The notes under the pieces are model-generated. The model saw nothing but the letters and a program-made list of their open reading frames with translations, ran no database searches and was not told where the DNA came from. The translations under genes were made by a program, and so were the position numbers. Below, one piece after another: positions 53,460 to 64,000 of a stretch of DNA of 64,000 nt (positions are counted from its first letter, which is position 1; the number at the start of each line of letters is the position of its first letter). The stretch comes from Warburgia ugandensis (Eukaryota; Streptophyta; Magnoliopsida; Canellales; Canellaceae): the NCBI GenBank assembly GCA_035236585.1, contig CP141139.1:33737217-33801216 (forward strand), read 5' to 3'.

Positions 53460-53689
53460 GTGAGGTGCAACCTTGTTGCCATGGCCAAACATGTGGCATG
53501 TTTGGTCGTTCAAAGTCGAGTTCTTATATATGGTGTTTGAACACAGATTTACCCCTGCTAAAACTGAAAGTAAATGGGACTTAGATGGTTGGTGATCATC
53601 CAGACCGCTCATTGATCTTGCGAACTATATCTTAGCTCACCAAAATATTCTATCCCTTGGATGACGCTACCCTAGACTCGACCAGACTT

Positions 53690-54229
53690 TTGTCCCCCGT
53701 TCTTTTTATTCCTTCCTAAACTTTCGAAGCCTTTCGGGTCTAGGCACTAAGACTTCGAGTTGTTGGCCGTCCTTGAGGCATCATTTAAGCGAGTGGCAGT
53801 ATCTAGGCATGACTTGAAGCTTGCGTCACGGTGTGAGCACCTTGTTAAGTGGGTTAGAATAACGGAGAGAGCTTTTTGGACCACACAAGTGCACAAGTCT
53901 TTCTGCAGGAATGTGGGCAATGACAAACACCATGACAATAGATGTAGGGGCCAATCAATTTTTACTGGGTTCTTTTTAATGATGACGGTTTTAGTAGTAA
54001 TAAGAAGCTCAGATTGAGAAGGTCTGATTAAAATTAATGGGCAATAACATCTGAAAGTAAATAATCGTTTCCGTTCACTCCACTTTTAGCGAGCTTATCA
54101 GCTGAGGATTTTGCTGATCTTTTGACGTGTCGAAAAGTAACCTATTGTTTAGTGGTGATAGAATTCACTTGATCAATAACATCCCGAAATTGCTGCAGAG
54201 CTTATGTCGAAAATTTTAGCTAATGAATA
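53690..54229 (-). pseudogene. 3' fragment of an L1-type LINE with RNase H end
   Basis: On the minus strand near 54200-54070 the frame reads LQQFRDVIDQVNSITTKQ, a stop, then VTFRHVKRSAKSSADKLAKSGV. The FRHV.R..N..AD.LAK.G pattern is the C-terminal end of the RNase H domain carried by many plant L1 LINEs. The rest of the element is missing; it is cut at 54230 where LTR H begins. The 3' limit near 53690 is a guess, and no poly(A) tail was found. It is not in a functional frame. Confidence 0.55.
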
Positions 54230-55154
54230 TGTGACAACCCTGATTTTTTACCTTGATTTTCTTTTTTATACTTTCCAAAACATTGGGGTTCCTAGTTTTA
54301 AATATCTTTTTTTTTTTAAATTTAATTACTAAAATCATAAATTTCTGACTAAAATTCAGCAAAATTTTCTCTAATTTTCGGACTTAAGCATTTAATGTAT
54401 GTGATGCAAAAATACCTAATTGCATCTGTAAGATTTGATATAATATAAAGATTAAAAAAATTTCCTTTCTTTTAGTACCATGTACTAGTCACGACCCCAG
54501 ACTCACTCATTAGTCAAATTTTACTAACTATGAAGTATATCAAATATATCCTTAATAACAACTAGTCAACTCCTTATTACAATTATAAAGTAAACATTAT
54601 CATACACCCTTTTCTAGTTTAAAGGTCTCTTCAATAACCAGTTATTGAGCAGTCAATCCCCATTTTTGCCTTTATTAGAACTTCTACCTAAAATTGTTGG
54701 TTCTAAGGAGGTGAGTACAACAACTCATAGTGAGAATTTACAAGGTTAGACAAAACCTTATCAAACCATAATCCATATTGATATTTAGTATAAGTTCATA
54801 TGTCATAACAGCACATGTCGAATTTGTCAATATTTATAATAATCAATTCACATATGGTAAATTTGTCAAACATGACTCAATACATAGAAATCATTATTGC
54901 TCACAACATTCAATAATATTCAAAGACATAAATATTTCAATAAGAACAACTAAATATCATTCATCAAAATCTGTCGAAGTAGAAATTATCAAAATGAGTC
55001 ATTAATCCTTTAGGATTACCTGACTTGAATTTAACACGTCTCAAGTATAAAATGCTAAGTTTAAAATATAATGCCCACCAGCAAGCTATGGCTCTGCTAT
55101 GTGTCAAAATCGTGCCGTACTACACCACCTCCATGGGAAGGAACAGATCAATAC
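54230..55154 (-). repeat. LTR H, truncated Ty3-type LTR
   Basis: Starts TGTGACAACCCTGATTTTT, the same type of LTR end as A, B, D, E and F, directly after LINE coding sequence, and contains a GCCCACCAGC phrase like LTR D. It stops at 55154 where the LTR of element G begins, so G appears to have inserted into it or a deletion joined them. No target duplication can be tested. Confidence 0.55.
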
Positions 55155-55815
55155 TGTAATATCCTCATTTTCTTTTTAAAAAGAGAGGACCTAAATTAGA
55201 GGGGGTTGTTTTGATAATGACACCCCCTCCAACTCCATTGCCACTGGAGAGAAAGATGGTGATCAAGCCCCCACGAGGAAATCGGATCACCAACGTTAAA
55301 ACCACCCACCCACCCCCACAACCATCGCGATCTCTCTCTTTTCTCCTCCCTTGGCTGCCCTCCTCTCCACCGTTATCTTCTAGGACACCTACGTTAGGGT
55401 TTTGGCAAGCACAGATGGAGCTGCACCCACCGAAAAAACCCTAGGAAAACACACTCTGGCATACCCAAGTAAAAATCCCACCCCCATCCTTGTGTTTCCC
55501 TTCTATTTATGGCAAGAATGACCCAAATCCCTGCTGGATCTGCTCTCACCGGTCAAAAATCGGTGGTGAAAATAGATTTGGTGGATCTGGTTGGACACAC
55601 TATCAAGGACAGCTCAAGATGATAAATCTAAGCCATCTAATGACTTCGTAGGACCCCAAAACCCTAAAAAGCATGAAAACAAAACAAAAATCAGGTCATC
55701 TAGGACCCTTATCTGATCAAATTAAGATGAAGGGCTCTGGGTCATCATCCCTCGATGGACGATGTGCCCAAGATGTTGGACGTGGAATGCACAGGGGAGA
55801 CAACATGTGTAGTCA
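55155..55815 (+). repeat. Element G 5' LTR, first 660 bp only
   Basis: Aligns with 57682 to about 58345 and loses similarity after ACATGTGTAGTCACC, where polymerase coding sequence (PVLALPSG) starts at once. This is a deletion junction. Confidence 0.75.
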
Positions 55816-57640
55816 CCGCCAGTTTTGGCCTTACCCTCAGGCTTGGGCGGTTATGTGGTTTATTGCGATGCTTAGGGTAAGGACCTAGGAGCCATTTTGA
55901 TGCAGCATGAGAAGGTAATCGCCTATGCGTCGAGGCAGGGTGAATACCCAACTCATGATCTGGAGTCAGCATCAATAGTATTTGCACTAAAGTATTGGAG
56001 ACACTATTTATATGGCAAGAAGTTTGAGGTGTTCATTGATCATAAGAGCCTCAAGTACTTCTTTACCCAGAGTGATTTGAACCTGAGGTAGTGTAAATGG
56101 ATGGAATATCTTAAGGACTTTGACCTCACCATATAGTACTATCCAGGGAAAGCTAACATCTTCACAGATGGCTTAAGCAGGAAGTCGAAAGTGATGATTG
56201 CCAACCTGTCTACTCGGTTTAGATTTCTTGACAGGATTCTATAAGCACAGACCAAGGATGTGGAGACTTAGAATCTGACATACAAGGCCGATTATACTAG
56301 AGGATGGGATGGTGGTGTCAGGTTCAAGGGCAGGTTAGCAGTACCACCAGATGATGATTTGAGGCACAAGTTATTTCAGGAAGCACACTAGTCCCAGTAT
56401 TCAATTCATCCAGGAGCTACAAAGATGCATCAGGACCTCAGGTAACACTTTTGGTGGAATAGGATGAAGAAGGATGTTGAAGAGTGCGTGGCACAATGTT
56501 TGACTATCAGCAGGTCAAGGCAAAGCATCAGCGACCATCTAGGTTGCTTTAGACATTGGATCTCCCCGAGTGGAAGTAGGACCACCTTACCATGGATTTC
56601 ATTGTGGGCCTTTGGAGGACTACTAGCTGCCATGACATGATATGGGTTATTGTTGATAGATTGACCAAGTCCACTCATTTTCTTCCTATCAGACAAAACC
56701 AAACCATGGACAGCTTAGCATAGCAGTACATCAAGGAAATCATGAGCTTACATGCGGTTTCCTTGATGATTATTTCAGATCAAGGCACTGAGCTTACCTC
56801 GAAGTACTACCAGAGTGTACAAGAGGCCTTGGGATCAAGGTTGAGATTTAGCACCGCATTCCATCCCCAGATAGATGGCCAAATTGAGAGGACTATCAAG
56901 ATGATTGAGGATATGTTGAGGGCTTGGGTCATGACTGAAAGGGTAGTTAAGAGGATCATTTGCCACTTGTTGAGTTTGCTTATAATAACAATTACCATGC
57001 AAGTATCGGCATGGCTCTATACGAGACACTTTATGGCAAACCTTGTCAGTCACCTTTATGTTGGAGCGAGGTGGGGGAGAGACACATAGTGAAGTCTGAG
57101 TTGGTGGAACAATGTGCTGAGAAAGTCTGACTTATTTAGAAAAGACTGTTGACAGCCCACAGCTGTTAGAAGAGTTATGCTGACAAGAGGTAGAAGGACT
57201 TAGAATTTGCCATGGGTGAACATGTATTCTTAAAGGTTTCCCTTATGAAAGGAGTAAGGAGGTTTGGAAACAAAGGGAAGCTTAGTCCCAGGTACATTGG
57301 CCCTTTTAAGATCTTACGCAGAGTTGGACCAGTGGCGTACCGACTAGCCTTACCACCATAGTTGATAGGTGTACACGATGTTTTCCATGTGTCCATGCTG
57401 GGGAAGTACGTGCCAAACTCGTCTCACGTACTTGAGCAGATCCCTGGAGAATTGCAGCCTGATTTGACAATTGAAGAGAGACCTATATGTATCCTAGATA
57501 GTGAGGTCTAGAAATTGAGGACTAGGACCATTCCATTGGCCAAGGTCCTCTAGTAGCACCACTTGATGCAAGAAGCCACATGGGGGACAGAGGATGAGAT
57601 GACTCAGACCCACCCGGAGTTATTTGGGTAGAGGTATGCA
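55816..57640 (+). pseudogene. Element G RNase H, integrase and chromodomain, broken
   Basis: Begins with the last residues of reverse transcriptase (PVLALPSGLGG) and RNase H (VVYCDA near 55860, YASRQ directly followed by YPTHDLE with about ten residues missing, [26 protein letters not shown]). The integrase zinc part reads IHPGATKMHQDL and WWNRMKKDVEECV (near 56405-56490). The core has MDFIVGLWRT (near 56595), ISDQGTELTSKYYQ (near 56775) and DGQIERTIKMIEDMLRAW (near 56870), so the D, D and E positions are all present. A Tekay-like chromodomain ends it near 57630. Stops and frameshifts are frequent. It is the same lineage as element C. Confidence 0.82.
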
Positions 57641-57681
57641 CAGAACTGTCAAGGACAAAAAAAATTATAAGGTGGGAAGGA

Positions 57682-60600
57682 TGTAATATCCCCAATTTAA
57701 AAAAAAAAAAAAGGACCTAAATCAAAGGGGGTCGTTTTGATAATGACACACCCTTTGACTCCATCTCCATCGGGGAGAAAGGCGGTGATCACGCCCTTGC
57801 GAGGAACGCAGATCACCAGCATCAAAAACCCTCCTTCCCCCCCCTAACGCAATCTCTCTCTTTCTCCCATATCTCTCTTTTCTCCTCCCTTGGCTGCCCT
57901 CCTCTCCATTGTTATCTTTTAGGACACCAATGTTAGGGTTTTGGCAAGCACAAACGGCGCTGCACCCATTGAAAAAACCCTAGGAAAACCCACTCCGACA
58001 TACCCAGGTAAAAATCCCACCCCCATCCTTACCTTTTCCCTCTATTTTTGCAAGAACAACCTACATCCCTACCTGATCTACTCTCATCGACCAAAAATTG
58101 GTGGTGAAGATAGATCCGGTGGATTTGGTTGGATACAATATCAAGGACAGCTCAGATGATAGATCTAAGCTGTCTGATGACTTCGTAGGACCCCAAAACC
58201 CTAAAAAGCATGAAAATAGAACAAAAATTGGGTCATCTAGGACCTCATTTGATCAAAATAAGATGAATAGCTCTAGCTCATAGTCCTCGATGGACGATGT
58301 GCCCAGGACGTCGAGTGTGGAACTCACAAGGGAGATGACGTGTGCAACACATGCATGCGGAAGAGCGCTATGATGCTATCACCGCCCGTGTGTGACACAA
58401 GAAAGTCTTGGAAGCTGGGCTTGCGTCTTGGCGACCCAATAGGAAATCATCGTTCTGGCCCAAATTTTGATCTGAACTACTAATTTGTGATCTGAAATGG
58501 TTTTTTGAGATTATGCAGGTTACAGAAGCCCAATCTTCGATCCGAAAGGTCCATTGAAATTGTCTTGACAATGTAGACATGATTTTAACCTCTAAATCTT
58601 GATTTGAGCACATCTAGTTAGATCAAACCTATAAAATAGTACCCAATTACTTATATCTGACCGATCAAATGATGATTAGGCCTTAGAACTTGAACAATTA
58701 GATGATCTAAGGGATAAATTAATGGGTCTAATAAATGGATCAAGTGTAACTAAGGATTTAGAACTTATCAATTAGGGAGTAATCAGACCATTAGATCATG
58801 GCATAAATCATGAATATACACTAAAATAAATTGCTAAACATGAAATTGAATTGGTTTTGACCATTAAGATTAGAATTCATAATCAAACAACAAATCAAGG
58901 TGATTAAGAATGATCCAGTGGCTAGATAGTCTCAATTTCCATCGAGATAGAATAAATTGATCCTTTAGTGATCAGAAGATCTTAAAATAACAAATCTCAA
59001 CTTGATTGATGATCAAATCAAGTAGATGAGTGTTAGATGTCAAAAAAATTAAATAATAAAGATAATTGAAGCAATCTATACTGTTGATCCAGATAAAAAG
59101 TTAGATAAGAGAATCATTGGACAAATAAAGAGTAAAATTGATAAAGGGATATATAGATGAAATTGAATAATGTAAAAAAGTAATGTGGTACTGTGACATC
59201 CCTGGTTTTTATAACTCTTTTTCATAAATATTTTTTTGTTTGTGGGGCCCCGAGTTTGAAAAACTATTTAGAAACCAAATAGCGAAAAAATAAGTTTGGA
59301 AAGAAGACCTTAAAAATCCCAAGTGTCATTTAAAAAAAATTAAAACAAGGACTTTCAGAGGAATGAATATCACATTCCTACTAAAAATCTGGCAGTCTCC
59401 CCTGTATTTTGGACCCTGTGCATTTAACGCATGCAATGAATCAACCTAATAATCACAATGTATGTATAAAATCAATAACGGAGACTCTGTCTCCCTCCAA
59501 ACACAACCACACACATTTCTATTTAATTTAAATAAAAGAAACATTTTGGTAATGCTAAAAAGGCTAGGAATTAGACCTGTATACCAAGGATCACTCCAGT
59601 CACATTCATTCTCTCAAACAGTAGTAAATATACATCCACATGCCCTTTTCTAATAGAGTCATGAAACAAATTTAATTACATAAGATTTGTAAGAATCTTC
59701 AAAAGTCTTTACATATACCTCACCTTAACTCAAAATAGCTTCCTTGTAGCTCCCAAGTCAAGACTCTGTGCCTTTCCCTTTGGTCGAGTCCTTTGAACTT
59801 AAGATATTTATTGTAAACAAGTACAATATCTCAGCAAGATTTCACTTGTGTAGGTAGTTTCATCATCAACATACAAGTTTATGTAGTTTTAACTTTAAAA
59901 GGAGCAATTAATCATACATAGTATAATTTTGTAGCATTTGATACCAAATAAGTAGTGTGATATATTTTGAAATCCCTACCATGCCATTTCAAGTGATTTT
60001 CATGTTCAATCAGTTCAAATCATTAGTTTAACATCCATGCCTGCTGTTTCCAAATAATGATGATAGCCTTTGCAAAGCATTTATATGATATGGAAGATAG
60101 TCACGACTCTTTTCATGCATCAAAATCAATAGAGAAATGCATTTAAACCATAAAATGCTTAAATGAAAATTACGTATTTCAACAAGTACATACACACACA
60201 TGTGCTCGCACACACACACATACTCTTAATCTCCTTGAGAGATTTTACAAGTATAGAAACACTCGAATCTAACCACTTGCCATTGGTCATGAGTACTCAT
60301 TATAGAGCTGAAATACCAAGGTGTCTCGCACCTACACTATTGCGCAATATACATATGAACTTAAAAATAATGGACTATGTGCGACAAACATGAACCAATC
60401 AAGTTCTTGGCTATCTCACCGATACCAAGTGGATAGATCCTTGCAGGGTGATCATGGAAAACACGGTACACAATCCATGACCTGTCCGTGATGACATTAG
60501 CTTGAATTTGGCCCTTCCGGCCAAGTATCTACCACACATGCACAATTTCAAAAGAAAGAGGAGGATTAGTCTTCAATCTTCCTAGCACAACATCCACTAG

Positions 60601-62177
60601 CCCCAATATGTCCATTATAACATAGTAATAATAGGCATCATCATATGACAATGTAACCAATAAAATCTCGAAAATCCATTCATCTTTTAACTTATGAAAT
60701 TTAGATATCATAATATGATATAACCATGTAATGGAAATCCTTAATTCAGGTTGAGATGAGGTTTCCTCTTTTGTTATTTCCTGACTCATGAAGTACGTGT
60801 AGTTTTTAATATATTTTCATATACCAGTTTTCAATTTGATAGTAAAACAACGTGGCATTTTAAACAAATTGCATGAAAATACAATTATGATAGCTACATA
60901 AACCAAAAGATTAAAATCTCAAGTTTCAAGCAATTCCAAACTCAATAGTATAGTTATCAGTGGTTTTTCCTAGTTCAAGCAAGTATAGTGATGTCCAAAC
61001 TACCTACCTCCCTTATCATGCTTCACAATTTTGCTATATCTCTCATTTGATTACTTATCGATTACCTAACCAAATAAAATTTTGAATTCATTGTTAATGT
61101 TAATCTGCATGTTCACAATTCCAAGTAAATTTACTCATTTCAAATCAAAATTGCCAGTTCATCAATCCATTCCCATGGTTTGTAGCCTAACCATATGTTT
61201 TTAGAGTGTATTTACTGATTAAGAGTTAAGTAACATGATGGTGGAATCTGATCGTCAATCAGATAATGCCAAGTTTCTCTTCCACACCTATCTAATCAGA
61301 CGATCAAGGTTTCCCATTAGGTTTTTATCCAAATTCCATAATTTTTTTGTCACATCCTAGCTAATTTAGGGTCCTAGGATTTATCTATGATGTCTAATCA
61401 TCAATCAGACATCAAGAATTTACTGTGCAAACGTACCCAATTGGACGACTAAGATTGTTCGATTAGTTTTCAGCCTAGATTTGTAAATCTAGTGTGATCT
61501 AAGCTAGATTAGGTCTTCAATTACTCATCCCTAAGATTAGATTAGGGAATGGACGGTTGGATCATTCCTAATAATAGATCTAGGTTTAAAATGCATAGAT
61601 TTTAGCAAAATACCAAGATTCAAGAGGTGGGTATCCTAGATCTTACCTTTAAGGTGTGTCTTCAACCTCCAATTGTTGCCAAAGAAGGAGATTGCGGTTG
61701 ATTTTTTGTTGCCAACAAATCCCATCATCGGTACTGTTTCTCCCCTTTTTTCCTGCCAAAAATGTGCTCGATCAACGAGCAACCATAGGGTTTTGCTCGT
61801 GGTAGCCAGGGGAAGACAGTGAACGGATCTGATCATTGATCAGTGACACCGTTCCCTTTGTCTTTTCTAGTGACCGGCGCAGAACCCCTCACCCTCGATC
61901 TATTTCTCCTATCATCAGTGGGGAGAATGGACGAAGGAGGATGGGTCGGATCCTCCTCTTCTACCTCCCTTCTCCTTCTCCCCCACTCTCTCTTCCTCTT
62001 TTCCCTCTTCTCTTCTCCCTCTCCTCTTCACTCTCTCCCTCTCTCGATCGGGCTGAGAACAAACCTAATGGTCTATTCGTCAATTCCTTAAGTGGGAGGG
62101 GTGTCCGTATCAAATACGTGCTGCCCTATTTTAAGCCTTTTCATTTTTTTTTTCCAGAGTTCTTATAGGTACTAACA
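57682..62177 (+). repeat. Element G right LTR, ~1.5 kb, interrupted by solo LTR F
   Basis: Starts TGTAATATCCCC after the polypurine tract AAGGTGGGAAGGA. It runs to 59191, is broken by LTR F, and ends with TAACA at 62173-62177. Removing F and one GGTAC leaves about 1.5 kb with TG..CA ends. It is unusual in being followed by a primer-binding site, as if another interior once continued to the right. Confidence 0.75.
59192..62167 (-). mobile_element. Solo LTR F, 2976 bp, TSD GGTAC
   Basis: Plus-strand ends are TGTGACATCCC and GAGTTCTTATA (the family's CA end is TA here), flanked by GGTAC at 59187-59191 and 62168-62172. It is closely related to LTR B and LTR E throughout. It inserted 10 bp before the end of G's right LTR. 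The CT-rich frames at 61836-62168 correspond to those in LTR B and are LTR sequence. Confidence 0.88.
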
Positions 62178-62179
62178 AG

Positions 62180-62190
62180 TGTATCAGAGC
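62180..62190 (+). promoter_or_regulatory. Primer-binding site after G's right LTR
   Basis: TGTATCAGAGC two bases after the LTR end, one base short of the initiator Met-tRNA complement TGGTATCAGAGC. It marks the start of a second interior. Confidence 0.7.
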
Positions 62191-62460
62191 GTGCAGTTTG
62201 AGAGGAGTACATGTTTGATTTGGTGATTGTTTCTTCATTAAGGTAGGTGATGACATTTAATGTTTCACATTGTTTTTCAAAAATCTCACCATATCATAGC
62301 ATCTTGGTTCATTGTAGCATGATTTCTTATTTTATGCCTTGTGATTTATAAGTTTTATGCTATGATTGACTTAAGATTTGATGATAATTGAATGGATTTC
62401 ATTCAATTGATTTTTATGGTATTGATACTTATGGATATTATATATAGATTACGAATATCT
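62191..62460 (+). other. Start of a retrotransposon interior, non-coding
   Basis: AT-rich leader after the primer-binding site with no gag recognised. It is cut at 62461 by an A-like LTR. It would be the untranslated leader of the element whose 5' LTR is 57682-62177. Confidence 0.5.
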
Positions 62461-64000
62461 TGTAACACCCTAGATTTTTAAGACATTTTTTTTTATAATA
62501 ATAATGGCATTTTAAATAAGAGCATTTGAGATCCCATGAGACATTTTTTATTTAACCATTTGCTAAAACATATCTTAAAATTCTGGGTGTTATTTTTTCT
62601 TTCTCTAAACGGCATACATATAAATAAAACAATACGTGTATCAATCAATGTTAAATAAATCAGCACCTTTATTTTAAATCAAATAAATGTCCAAAACACA
62701 ATAATAATATGGCCCAGGGTCTATCCATCATAACAACCCATATAAATGTCCAATATATGTCCAAACATCTTAATCAAATCCAAAATATAAAGTATGCAGT
62801 CTATAATTAAATCCAAATGATAATCCTGTTTAATGACTCATATCACTGTCTAAACTATAGGAAAAAGATCTTCAACAGCTCTCACGGTTTCTCAACAGCC
62901 TTGCCTTTCCTGTTATTGCGCTCGAGATCTAAGGCATTGCAAAACAAAGGAATGCCTCCGCAAGCTATCGCTTGTGTAGGTACATAGACAATTTAATGTA
63001 ATAAATGAAAGAAATAATTAACAGCACTGATGAAAAGTCTATCATTTATGAAAATAGCAGTATCATAATGTCATGTCCAAATGAATGTTAATTTATTCCA
63101 TATGCTAAAACGTGCATTTCATGGAGTCAAAACATGACATAAATCAATGTAAATGAGCATACAATAATAATAAGGGCACCCTAAGGTAATGGGTCCCACC
63201 ACATCGCACTAACATCACTGATCAGGAGTACTCAAAGCTAACCTCTGAGTGTCATCACACCTAGGCATACCATCCATAACCATGCTCATCATACATGCAC
63301 ACATAATAAGAATATGAGCCATCATGTTGCAGTGGCAACCCTCCATGGGTATCAACCACCGTCGCTCTCCATCGACACCATAATAGGAGACTTAGTGTAT
63401 GTCCCCATGGAAAGGCTTAGACCGGTAGTGTGGATTATCCATGTTACCAGGACTCCTACCGAATGCCATCTATGGGCAGGTATCTATCATATCACAATAT
63501 CATCACACCACAATCTCGGAGGGTGGGTGGCTAGCCCTATCCCTCCACGTCGTTGATACGGTTACAACACCTCTTTCGGATCATGATTTGGACTCCTATA
63601 GCTCTCAGAAATCAAATTTTAGTGAAAACATACACAAAATGGGGCTGACGTGCATCACAGTCGCTAGGATGCTACGTGTCCCAACCCAATGTGATAGCCC
63701 ACGCAGGAGCTCCTGCACACGTGACCGCTGCACGCGTGCACAGAGATGTGCGTTCATCGCGCATCTCCGTCGGGGCGTCCTAGTGTCATCGCCTTGCCGC
63801 TGACGACATCACTGCCATCGAAGAAGACGACCGAATTTTGGTTGTCTCCGGCGGAGCTACAGAGCTTCGTTTTGTGCAATTTTTACGCCGTTTTTCTCAG
63901 AATTTCCTTTAGAATCCATTTATGACATCCTTTTGCATTGGATTTGCCAAAAACCATATTTTTAAAATGATTTTTTGCATGTTCCTAAAAACATCCCTAG
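62461..64000 (-). repeat. A-like LTR, left part, runs off the window
   Basis: Starts TGTAACACCCTAG. It shares with LTR A the CAAAACAAAG(C/G)AATGCCT and AAGCTAT(T/C)GCTTG blocks near 62940, GTTGCAGTGGCAACC near 63333, the CATCGACACC.TAATAGGAGACTT phrase and the GGATCATGATTTGGAC(T)CC block near 63577. A CpG-dense block follows at 63640-63850, as in LTR A. The right end lies outside the window, so whether it is solo is unknown. Confidence 0.75.

Larger units (their letters stand above)
55155..62177 (+). mobile_element. Element G: rearranged Tekay-like Ty3 retrotransposon
   Basis: Order: a 5' LTR piece (55155 to about 55815), the end of reverse transcriptase with RNase H, integrase and chromodomain (about 55816-57640), a polypurine tract (57669-57681), then an LTR from 57682 to 62177 that contains solo LTR F. 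Both LTR pieces start TGTAATATCC and share the GGGGTYGTTTTGATAATGACA and GTCCTCGATGGACGATGTGCCCA blocks. The 3' part of the first LTR, the primer-binding site, gag, protease and most of reverse transcriptase are missing at the 55815 junction. Confidence 0.8.

Overview
This window is plant nuclear DNA from an angiosperm that is probably not a grass. It is AT-rich and repeat-dense: about 85% is transposable elements, mostly nested, plus many long microsatellites. I can support only one intact protein-coding gene, an intronless CrRLK1L-type malectin receptor kinase (49175-51676, minus strand). The species cannot be named from the sequence. The element mix (Tekay/Del-like Ty3 retrotransposons with 3-5 kb LTRs, RTE-clade LINEs with trinucleotide tails, a CACTA element, a TRIM array) and the AT-rich gene fit a non-grass angiosperm.

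Left block (447-23433). A small tandem TRIM array was hit by a minus-strand Ty3-like element, here called A (477-22538, TSD CATAT on both sides). A was then invaded by a plus-strand Tekay-like element C (3317-12912) inside its 3' LTR and by a minus-strand element B (12913-16178) in its interior. A large deletion fused C to B at 12912/12913. It removed most of C's 3' LTR, the end of A's left LTR, and the pol regions of A and B. A Tourist-like MITE (526-703) sits in one LTR of A and is absent from the other.

Middle block (23434-46385). Decayed CACTA (En/Spm) genes lie on the minus strand: a Transposase_24/TNPA-like gene (about 23480-29421) and a TNP2 transposase gene (39076-45276). They are interrupted by two related RTE LINEs (24909-28023 minus; 34313-37552 plus) and two solo LTRs (D, 30912-33741, TSD CATAG; E, 41632-44754, TSD GAATA). 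AAAGTCGTTT-type short repeats at about 33960-34312, 37553-37600, 38680-38805 and 45960-46385 resemble CACTA subterminal repeats. The outer ends of the element were not found.

Genic island (46386-54229). This holds the receptor kinase, a tRNA-derived Au-like SINE (53276-53459) and the 3' end of an L1-type LINE (about 53690-54229). The rest is unassigned.

Right block (54230-64000). A truncated LTR (H) is followed by a rearranged Tekay-like element G: LTR fragment, RNase H-integrase-chromodomain, then a full LTR and a primer-binding site. A solo LTR F (59192-62167, TSD GGTAC) lies 10 bp from the end of G's LTR. Another A-like LTR starts at 62461 and runs off the window.

All element genes are broken by stops, frameshifts or catalytic changes. 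No CRISPR array, organellar insertion, rRNA or functional tRNA gene was seen. Element ends rest on TG..CA termini, primer-binding sites and target-site duplications read directly from the sequence. Family names come from recognised protein motifs and were not checked by database search.
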